64,000 nucleotides of DNA from assembly GCA_026027325.1 (NCBI GenBank), contig JAMSLZ010000005.1:2170001-2234000 (forward strand), given 5' to 3'. Position 1 is the first letter of the stretch. Every line of letters starts with the position of its first letter. Below the pieces are notes generated by a model that did not search any database, had not been told where the DNA came from, and saw nothing but the letters and a program-made list of their open reading frames with translations. Shown one piece after another: positions 55,683 to 64,000 of the stretch. The stretch is from Actinomucor elegans. Lineage: Eukaryota; Mucoromycota; Mucoromycetes; Mucorales; Mucoraceae. Both the position numbers and the translations under genes were made by a program.

Positions 55683-57862
55683 ACTCTTTATCTGCCATTA
55701 ATGATTGAGATAAAAAGAAACACTTTACAATAAATGTTTTTTTTTGCAAATACACAATAATACCATATCAATCATCCCTGTACATACATACTTTCAATAT
55801 TATTCAATTAAAAAAATGAACTTTTACTATCTATATAATACTTTGTCTTTATTTTTGATGCTGCTGTACTATATAACAATTAGTTATCTGTTAAATAGTA
55901 TACTATTCTCTTGGAGCTCTCTCTGCTGTGTATAGCAGGGGGTAATGGTCTTTTACTGTGTATATGGGGAAATCAGTGGTAGACACAAAGAAAAAGACAT
56001 CCATTTGGCCATTGATATATAAGTTGGCTATTGCCAACTGCTCATATCTATCCAACCAAACCATTAGAATGAATATAAAGTTTTACTAGTTGCGGCAATT
56101 CATTCCGATTAGAATATATTAATCAGTCATAACATTAGACCGAGATTGGACATGTTAAATATCGGAAAAAAAGTTAGCACTAGAAATTAAGTAGTGATGC
56201 GACATAAAGTGCGATGAGTACAATCTTCCACTCTGTTAGCTTAATGTTAAAGCTATTGTTTTTTTTTTTTTACTCTAGTATGGCAAACCCCCATGGGTTG
56301 TATTCCCTCTTTTATCTTAAAACTCATTCAGTTACATCCTTATTGTGTAATATAAGTTAGTCTATGGATATTGTGATGTGAATGAGCATAACAAAGTGCT
56401 CGAATTACTTTTTCTTTTCATTTTTCAACAGTTGCATGAATCAATGAAATGGAAATACCTAATGATTGCGAGATCTCGACATGCTTCATACTAAATTCAA
56501 AATGCCCAATAACCCGTCCTTTATTGAACCCAGAATGTTCAAGTGCTAAATGTTCGTAGTATAACGAATTTTAACTTTTTTAGAGAGTCAGCCTGTAACA
56601 TCTGACGAAGACATGGTTCTACTGTGCGCGATAGTTTGATTCAAAGGTTCCGTTGTGTAGATCCCTTTGATCCATAATTCAACCACTTTTAATCAAAGCG
56701 TTCATCTGATTACTAATTTAGAATCTGCAATTGAAATTCATAGAAATCTCAATACAAATACCAACGATTCTATTCTTGCTCACTGCTTATATAGTAAACA
56801 CGATAAAGTAAACAATGCTATTTCAACTTATGTGATGTTTGTTGAGAAATACTTGGAATAATGATGTTACTGAGAGCACATTCTCCCAGCATCTCGTAAT
56901 CCCATTTTGGTATTGCAAGACAGCGAGCATGACTAGTTAACAAACTATTGTAGTATGTATTAGTAGGCTCTACAAGGATTGTAGTGATTGTGCAAATAAT
57001 TACAGAGTTATTGACTGTTTTGTTTTCAAGATCTCTGATAATATTTATCCTTCTGAGATGTATCAACGCCTGCGGACTCTATCGCTGGCGTCACAAGTTT
57101 ATATATGCGTGTGTCTGAACTAGCAGAGATAGCGCATCATGTTCAATACAAATAGTATGATAAATATGTTATTATATCGTGTTTTAAACTAAGATGATGG
57201 GTGTTAAAGCTGTTACTATTCTACACGACAACGCCACTTTTGAACTACCATGTAATGTTTGAGTTAACTCAAGTAGCAGCAATCTGATAATTTAATAGAG
57301 ACGGGGATTGACTCTTATCATTTACGTTGGTATCTGCCCTGATCTCAAATATAAATTGAACACATATATAATCTGAATCTCTCTTTGAAACCATTCCTTG
57401 TATTTAATTCCTTAGCTTATGAATGCCAACGTACTGAATCAGGGCTTTTTAGCTACCGGTGTTATTATGAATCTTTGAATCAAATATTGATATGCGGCTC
57501 CACTTCTAATATAGTATATCATACTAAGAAATGGATGCTCATATTTGCTGCAGAAAAGATGGCCAAGCTAAGAATACAAATGTCTTATGTCCCAAACGAA
57601 GAAAGACTGTATTAAACTTATTCAATGCATCAACCTAACGGTTTATAGTATATCATGTTTAATACACACTAAGCATTATAGCAGCATGGAATAGCAAGTG
57701 CAATTTAAAGTATGCAAGCCGATATTAGTGTTCTTTTGTTACTGAACAAACAAACATTGCTTCATATGGACGTTTTGTTACATTTCTTTATCGTGCAATA
57801 ACAGTGTTTATTTATATTGACCTTGCGGAAGAGGAAGTGACTCTATATCAGATACTTGATAT
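55683..57862. other. Gene-poor intergenic stretch with repeats and possible coding debris
   Basis: About 2.2 kb. An inverted pair of dispersed-repeat fragments lies at 56099-56150 (forward, 'ACATTAGACCGAGATTGG') and 56467-56506 (reverse, 'GCGAGATCTCGACATG' then 'TTCAAAATGCCC'). 56580-57125 shows stretches with coding-like composition interrupted by stops ('NIYPSEMYQRLRTLSLA' in one frame), but no family is recognised. A 76-codon open frame at 57385-57615 also has no recognisable domain. Confidence 0.45.
56099..56506. mobile_element. Candidate element: inverted pair of dispersed-repeat fragments
   Basis: The forward arm at 56099-56150 and the reverse arm at 56467-56506 share the 'ACCGAGAT'/'TCGAGATC' core and the 'CATTCCGATTAGAA'/'CATTTTGAATTTAG' start. 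The interior has no coding capacity. The arms are more diverged than in the 32.8 kb element, so this is a weaker call. Confidence 0.28.
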
Positions 57863-58289
57863 TTAGTATGTTTTGGGACAGGTAGGTTTTCCAAGAAGAG
57901 GACAGCATGGATCAGGTGAGTCTGTTTGCTATAGCAGTTAATAGACAGGTGTATCTGAAAATGTATATATCTTACCAAGGTAACCACAGGATTTTGGACA
58001 ATCCTTTGGACAAGGCTTCAATTTCAATGAACATTGTTTATTTCTACAGTTATTACCATTCTGCTTGCTGCTAGATTTTCTCTTTACAAAGTAGCTATTG
58101 AATAAAAGTTGATTTATGATTCTTTGTAACCCAGATAAAATACACATACTTGTTAATATTGGTGGCGCTACGATCAATATTAGGTAGTTTTATATCAAGG
58201 GGATGGGAGAGCGCATCGGCTTGTGCGGCATATAACACAATGGCAATTAATACAAAGAGAAAAGAAGATAATAGAGTGATTTTCATCAT
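57863..58289 (-). CDS. Small secreted cysteine-rich protein
   Basis: Minus-strand exons: 58289..58150, 58094..57976 and 57921..57863, giving 105 aa. A classical signal peptide opens the protein (MMKITLL core, hydrophobic to 'VLYAAQADA'), with cleavage probable near residue 26. The mature part has a polar segment, then eight cysteines in the pattern C-x4-C-x6-C-x3-C-x3-C-x8-CC-x7-C. Key pieces are 'CPKDCPKSCGYLDSPDPCC' and 'GKPTCPKTY' at the very end. Each splice keeps this spacing. I do not recognise the family. It could be a secreted structural peptide, an antimicrobial peptide or an effector-like protein. It stands alone in a gene-poor stretch. Confidence 0.75.
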
Positions 58290-60063
58290 GATATGTATAA
58301 GTAAAGTACAAAAAGCGTATATAGTACAAGAATGAGAGGGAATAATAGATGCAAGCCTAGCAAAAGCCCAATGCTTATATATACATCAAGAAAGTTTATT
58401 TTAACAAAGCATCCTTTCTAAACTAAGAAGCGGGAGATAGTATATCAAAGAACATATCACTAAATAGCGTGTTCATAGTTTTACTATATTCTCTCATGTG
58501 CCTTTATTATAACAATATACTATACTATTTTCGTTATGTACTATGACTTAAAGAATATGAGGAATTAAGGAGCGTGTTCATGATACCAGTCTTCTTGAAC
58601 GATGGATTTGCTCATGTAAACAGTGATTTAGACACATTGCAAGTATATCATCTACTGCAGTAAGAGTACATATCAAAATGAGACGTACCAAATGGCATAT
58701 TATACACTAGCTCTAGCTATAGTCACGATGAATATGGTCTGTGTTATCTAACCTGCAGTTTAAGACGAACTTTCCCGCTTAAAATTAAATAGGTCAAAGT
58801 ACCTCGTTCTTTGTTCGTTTCCATTGTTCAATTGCAACGTATGATATATCCAGACAATCCAACATCTGTATATAAAAAGACAATAATCATGGGTTTAACT
58901 AAATTACTATGTTGTGTTTTAAATGAGCTTGTCTATTTCGTTTTAGCTTCATTGTGCATGTATCTTAATACCAATTACAAAGTACACAAGCTACATCATC
59001 CCCATGGCCCAGTATAAACTCAAAGAGAATAGAAACAAATCAACGATATTCAACCTTTCATATATCACGGTTAACAGTGAATCAAAGTATATAGCTTATA
59101 GTCAAGTGTCACATAATAAGCCCCTATTTGCTATATATCTACTTGCATCAATACTCCTTTGTTAGTCGTCCCCTATCATAGTACCACAGCTGTCATTATA
59201 TACGAGATATCGGAATTACAAAAGTCATCACAAAATTACAGCTCTCTGTGCTCCTGAATAAGCATCCTACGACCTTTTTTTTTTTTTACGTTTTGGCGGT
59301 TGTTGGATATGATCCTTTTTTTTTGTCACGAATTAGTTCTCGATTTGCTGTTGAACGAAACAAAAATTTCATTGGATATCGGATATTAAACACAAATTCA
59401 TCATCGTCAGGTAACCTTGACAAAAATCTTGCAATAATATAACTAGATATTAATAGATCAATAGACAACTGAGATCATACTTTAATTCTCGGTAGATATA
59501 TATTATTTGGAATGATATCTTGAAATAAATGAGCAGCAAAAAACTCCGAAAAACGCTCGTTTTGATATCTGCAATAAGGTCCCACTATATTCATACAAAG
59601 CATATATTATCATCATAGAAAGAATCACTGATCTATAAATTTAAATTAATTGTCGGTAGTTCCTCCTATCCTGGAGATTTTTTTTTTAATTTTTAAAGTG
59701 TGTTTGGATCTTAATTTCTCAAAATATCCAACATAGAACATTAGCATGGTGTACTAGTATTCAATTATAGATCTCTCAGCCGATCTTGATCCAATATTGC
59801 ATATGACAAGTAGTTCATGGTCAAAATGGATTGTCACATCTACCAAGATTATAGATATATACAATTGTACTCGTTAAATTATTGACATTATTTATGATCA
59901 TTAACCAAAAGGATGGTTTTGTAATTCAGCGAAAGAGTATTTCGTACGTTAGTCCCATTATGTTAGCTTGATGATGTACTACGATGGTTTATTGTGTAAT
60001 TACATATAGAGACAGAGGTTTATCAAATAAATACAAAGAAATAGAGTAGAGTTAGTTATAAGA
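58290..60063. other. Gene-poor intergenic stretch with a reverse dispersed repeat
   Basis: About 1.8 kb. A well-preserved reverse copy of the repeat lies at 59767-59845. A short open frame at 58890-59017, starting 'MGLTKLLCCVLNELVYFVLA', is too weak to call. 59270-59290 and 59675-59690 are T runs. No other gene is visible. Confidence 0.5.
59767..59845 (-). repeat. Dispersed repeat family copy (reverse), well preserved
   Basis: Reads 'ATAGATCTCTCAGCCGATCT', then 'GATCCAATATTGCATATGAC' and 'TAGTTCATGGTCAAAATGG', the inverse of the forward copies. It continues with 'TCACATCTACC', which also follows other copies, so the family may be longer than 70 bp. Confidence 0.55.
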
Positions 60064-62512
60064 CTACCACATAGACGGCTTTTGAGATCTTTGCTGTTGA
60101 TCTTCATAACGACGTTGCTGTTGTTGCTGGTGATTTAAGTTTGCTTCTTGCTGCGACTGACTCTGTTGCTGGCATTGCTGTTGTTGATCTTGATTTGTAG
60201 ATGATGGTGGAGTAGTTGCGTTTTGAGTCTGATTACTGAAATAACTATTCCATTCATCAATATCAAAAGACATGGGCACACCCCAAAACGCAGTGCCAAT
60301 CGGATCAAAATTATTAGTTGTAGTAGTAGTGCTGGTGGGTGTCTGTGCATACTGCTGGGATGTATAACTGTTGGCAGGTGTAGACTGCCTTGATGAATTG
60401 GGTTGCGGTGGAGGTACATACTGAGAAAGATAAGCAGGCAAATCGGTACCGCGTTCTGCATCAATCGGATGATGACTATACTCTTCTGCATTGGGCATGA
60501 CAGGCGAGTTGGGTACAGCAATAGATAAAGCCTCTGGAGGAGGCTCACGTCTGCGGGTCTTGGGTCTTTCATCGCAGTTGGTGAGGTTGATATCACGCAA
60601 CCCAGCTAATTCACCAAGAATATTACAGTGTCTCGCAGAAGTAATCCAGGTCGTTTCAACTTCGTCCATGGCGCGAATGATTTTGTTGATACTAATCTTG
60701 GCCTCAAAAGCAAACATGGCATCGTCTGAAAGTGCATCGTTGATAAAAATGATACCGGCAGTGAACATGAAATAAAGCGCATAGTTGTTGACGTTTTGAA
60801 GTCGACCCTTTTCTGCCATGAGACAAACAACGATATCTAGGATTTTATTGGCTGCATAGGTACATATGGAGGCTGATGGAAAGACGGAAGGTGTGCCAGT
60901 AGGTTGAGTAGGACCCGGAATGAAAGGTCTGTGCAATAGAATGAGTGAGGTGTAATAAAGCATATGTATTTGACATAGTTCAAGTGTTGGTGCGGGCGCT
61001 GTTTCAGCCATACGCGTATTAGGTGGTCTATATTGTACTGAAGGCGGCAAGTTAGCCATCCAGGTATTCAATTTGCGATCTAACTTAGAAATGACATTAT
61101 CAGGTGAAGTCATATGGGCGACTCGCTTGCGACCCTTAACCATGTATAGTTGGGTCAAGATATCATTGAGTATTTCACATAATCGAATCAACTGATGAAA
61201 GACTTCCATGATGTGCGGGTTATCTTCGTCTGCTTCTGATGGATAAGGTGTATCAAGGTCTCGTTCATCCATCATAGGAGCTCTGCCATGCATAGCACAT
61301 GATAGACGATCTACTACGAAACAGCAATAGAATACACGCTTGCGCTCTTCTTTTTCTTGGTCTGATAGGTTCCAGCTATCACAGTTACGATTCAAACCTA
61401 GATTTTGACACATGCGAAACGCCTATGGAAAATAGTTTTAGTAGATCTGATCCAATCAAAACTCGTTAGACTTACCAAACCACTATATAGCCAACCACGA
61501 ATGTTCTTTAATGCGCCATTTTGATGGCTGCTCATGAGCACCAAGGATTGGACAGTCGATACTTTGAAATCATCCCACTCCAGATCCAAAAGAATGCGAG
61601 CACGTTCAAAAAAAACATCTCCGGCGGTATCTTTTTGATCCGGGTCAGACCTTACGCGTACATCGGGCGAAATACGCGAAGCTACTGCATAAATAGCGTT
61701 CAGTAGTAAAGGGGGCTGTGATTGTAGGTTGGACAGGAATGAACGTTTGTGTACCAAGGGTAATAATGGGTAGAAATGCTTGAAATAGAGATCTAAAAGG
61801 TGCTGCGAGAGATCGGCCGGAGGTAACGCGTAAGGATCGGCTAATGGATTTGGCAGAACCTTTTGGCCTCGGGAATTGAAGTGGAAAGCACCGTTTTGGA
61901 AGTTTTTGCTACTCTGAAGCATATAGTACCCGGATGATTTACCGTAATAGCGAAGTTGACCACTTTCATCGATAGAGAGATTTCCCAGGTTGTTTTCCTC
62001 TTCCGCTGCCATTGGTTCATCTTCTGAAGGTTCACTTGTGTGATCTGATTTCTTGTATTCTTTGACTTCAGGCGAATCATCACGGTTGGGTCGAGCAGGG
62101 CGGGGTCTAACAAGCTCGCCATACGCAGTTTCTAAAGGAGCATTGAGTTCTGCCAAGATGGCTTGAGAACGGGGATCATCTTCTTGAATAATACTGCCTA
62201 AAAGTGCTTCCAATCGATGTAATCTTCCTTCAATTGCTTCGATATAGCCTTTAGGTGGACCTCTCTATGGACAGGTTAGCTGTGCTTAATGATTCAAAGA
62301 AGTGCGTACCTTCTTGGTTGATTCTTTGTATGTACAAGGTAAACTGAGAGCAACACAGTTACTACAGACTGGTTTTGCTCCGTCACATTTTACTTTCTTT
62401 CGTCGACATTGCTCACTGAGTTAGACATTTGGTTAATCAAAGTACATTACAGACATAGGCGCGTTTACCATGCTTTGCTGACACGCTGACGTTTATGGGA
62501 CTCTTCAGGCAT
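60064..62512 (-). CDS. Zn2Cys6 fungal transcription factor with fungal_trans domain
   Basis: Minus-strand exons: 62512..62469, 62415..62310, 62264..61476 and 61422..60064, giving 765 aa. The zinc cluster is C15-x2-C18-x6-C25-x6-C32-x2-C35-x6-C42 ('EQCRRKKVKCDGAKPVCSNC'), with C15 made by the first splice. 'RGPPKGYIEAIEGRLHRLEA' is the linker and dimerisation helix. The middle-homology (fungal_trans) domain spans about 205-480 ('LLDLYFKHFYPLLPLVHKRS', 'AFRMCQNLGLNRNCDSWNLS', 'KEERKRVFYCCFVVDRLSCA'). The C-terminus is Ser/Thr- and Gln-rich, ending 'QKPSMW', and resembles an activation domain. It should bind CGG-type sites as a dimer. 'RGPPKGYIEAIE' is typical of XlnR/Rgt1-like regulators, but the target genes are unknown. 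Confidence 0.95.
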
Positions 62513-62631
62513 TTTTTGTAAAAAAGTAAAAGAAAGAAAAACGAACAATTGAGAGATTTTTTTTTTCACTATTTATCGGGTTTGGATTTGACTTGCCAGG
62601 CCATATATAGGCGATTTGTGTCATTTTATTA

Positions 62632-63441
62632 TTATTTTTTTGAATAACCAGCACAGGTCCACATTATTAGCTTCCATACAATAGCTATGCCAGCCAATCC
62701 AGCCACGACTATACCGCCGTAAAACATACCATCATGTAATACTTTACTACAAATAGTACCGCAAGCAGATTGGGCTTGTTCAATCATATCACCACATTGA
62801 TTATTACATTTGTCGGAAACTATTTTGGCTGCAATCATTAGAGCAATACCAGCCGCCAGAAATGCGCAACTGATTAACAGACAAAAGAATGAACAGCATG
62901 TGATAGCAGGATTATAGCAGCAGCAGCAGTTATTTCGTGGTTTTTCTTCATGTGGTCTATAGCGATAGGATTCAGGTTCGTTTTCAGGTGGTGGCATTGG
63001 TTTAGAAACAGCGTAGGTAGCAGTTGGAGCACCATAATACACGCCACTTGCTTCAGCTGCTTCGTGTTCCTTTTTGATCTTTTCAATTCTTTTTCGTTCT
63101 TTTCTACTTGGTTTTTGATCTGATGCCATCATGGGTATTTTCTCTTCTTCTTCTAGCTTGACTGATGAATTAGTTTGTAGAGGCACTGGTGATTGACTTT
63201 GTTTCAAGTATTCTTCTCGCTCTTGCCGTAAATATGAGTCTAATGGTTGATCATTTACACCTTGGATATGTCTTTCTTCGTCATTATAATAGGGCTCAGA
63301 TGGATAATAGGCATTGACTGGTGGATGAGCGATGGCTGGAGGAGGACTATACATATCATTATAATAAGGTTGTTCTGGTTCAAGTGGAGGAGGTGGAGGA
63401 TATTGTCCAGCAAAAGGATCACGACTGTTATTATTGTTCAT
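62632..63441 (-). CDS. Cysteine-rich two-helix membrane protein with Pro/Tyr-rich N-terminus
   Basis: Intronless, 269 aa from the first ATG at 63441. The N-terminal half is Pro/Tyr-rich ('PFAGQYPPPPPLEPEQPYYN') and probably disordered, followed by a basic helix ('KPSRKERKRIEKIKKEHEAA'). Next come the cysteine block 'NNCCCCYNPAITCC', a first hydrophobic helix ('FFCLLISCAFLAAGIALMIA'), a short loop with four cysteines (CNNQC...CGTIC) and a second helix ('MFYGGIVVAGLAGIAIVWKL'). The block before the helix looks like a palmitoylation site, and the loop cysteines could form disulfides. I do not recognise the family. The likely place is plasma or vacuolar membrane, with the long N-terminus in the cytosol. 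Confidence 0.8.
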   Translation of the reverse strand: MNNNNSRDPFAGQYPPPPPLEPEQPYYNDMYSPPPAIAHPPVNAYYPSEPYYNDEERHIQGVNDQPLDSYLRQEREEYLKQSQSPVPLQTNSSVKLEEEEKIPMMASDQKPSRKERKRIEKIKKEHEAAEASGVYYGAPTATYAVSKPMPPPENEPESYRYRPHEEKPRNNCCCCYNPAITCCSFFCLLISCAFLAAGIALMIAAKIVSDKCNNQCGDMIEQAQSACGTICSKVLHDGMFYGGIVVAGLAGIAIVWKLIMWTCAGYSKK

Positions 63442-64000
63442 ATTGAAAAAGAGAAAAAAAAGTATAATGATACACAATAATGATCTTAAGGGTTTATATA
63501 TTAAAAAAAAGGATGCTATTTTTAGTTGATCTTGGCAGGAATCTTCTGCAACTAACTCTATTCGACCTATTGCAAAATATTCGCAGCCCCATTCTGTGTA
63601 GCCTTATGATAACATAGTGCTTAGTATCTAGTTATCTTGGCAGATCTGTCTCGAGAGCATTAATAGAACCCCGTAACCAAATAAAAAACACAGAATGCGT
63701 ACTGCAGACTATCTTCTTTCATTTTCTTGGTGGAGTATAATTTAATAATGGTTGGGAGAGTCGTTGGAGTTTGTATAAAAAAAAAAAGCAATTACTTATA
63801 CCTTGAACTTTTAAGAAGGAGTTGAATAAAGGCGAAATGCATTGGGCAGCGGTGATTTAACTATTCCGAATTTTTGAGGCTCGTTTCAGATGATGTGCTC
63901 CAATAATGCGACGTTGGTATAATTAAAATTTAGATAGACCCGATGTTTCTTAATAAAGAATATATAGAATTGAAATACGCATCAATTGGTGTAATATATG
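63442..64000. other. Upstream region of the Cys-rich membrane protein gene
   Basis: About 560 bp to the window end. The first 60 bp upstream of the ATG are A/T-rich on the coding strand, consistent with a promoter and leader. No other gene or structured RNA is visible. Confidence 0.5.

Noticed and set aside
58811..59017. Small open frame with a hydrophobic segment (MGLTKLLCCVLNELVYFVLA...)
   Set aside because: Only about 42 codons from its ATG, no clear promoter or homology; a real micro-protein cannot be excluded.

Overview
This is a nuclear DNA window from a filamentous fungus, most likely a mucoralean member of Mucoromycota. The evidence is the gene content (velvet regulator, Zn2Cys6 factor, Ras exchange factor, V-ATPase a-subunit, FAF2-like UBX protein), many short GT-AG introns of about 45-70 nt with CTAAC/TACTAAC-type branch sites, and AT-rich intergenic DNA with long T and TA tracts. 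No prokaryotic operon, CRISPR array or intact autonomous transposon was found. Exon boundaries are read by eye: GT/AG sites were kept only where they maintain frame and family similarity.

Layout. 1-1722: 3' part of a Ras-type GEF (+). 4631-9784: ten-exon WDR62/MABP1-like WD40 scaffold (+). 12976-14233: TPT-family sugar/phosphate transporter (-) with a 19-nt micro-exon. 14.6-15.6 kb: repeat-built element. 16704-18473: degenerate kinase-like protein (+). 18837-20759: BAR-SH3 protein with a C-terminal Cys motif (-). 21804-24901: V-ATPase subunit a (+). 26391-27853: conserved uncharacterised WD40 protein (+), probably with a GC-AG last intron. 29206-30339: velvet regulator (+). 31773-32423: ribosomal protein uL16/RPL10 (+). 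35688-38468: coiled-coil protein (+), convergent with a TrhO/TSTD2-like rhodanese (-, 38633-39994). 42181-42829: eS10 (+), convergent with an SDR oxidoreductase (-, 42980-43867). 45684-48459: BAR-PH-ArfGAP-ankyrin protein (+). 49932-51616: FAF2/Ucp10-like UBX protein (-). 52564-52940: P2 stalk protein (+). 54492-55682: eS4 (+) with a candidate C/D snoRNA in intron 2. 57863-58289: small secreted Cys-rich protein (-). 60064-62512: Zn2Cys6 factor (-). 62632-63441: Cys-rich two-helix membrane protein (-).

The genes form no single pathway. Themes are translation (uL16, eS10, P2, eS4 and the snoRNA), membrane traffic and small-GTPase control (RasGEF, ArfGAP, BAR-SH3, V-ATPase, UBX/ERAD) and fungal regulation (velvet, Zn2Cys6).

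The strongest unexplained patterns are three. First, all four ribosomal-protein genes carry ATCC/GGAT tetranucleotide arrays in a mapped or probable first intron, in both orientations. Second, a diverged repeat family of about 70-100 bp recurs through the gene-poor stretches, several times as head-to-head inverted pairs that look like non-autonomous elements. Third, the eS4 intron 2 element has C/D boxes, a terminal stem and 14 nt complementary to a conserved 25S rRNA segment recalled from memory.
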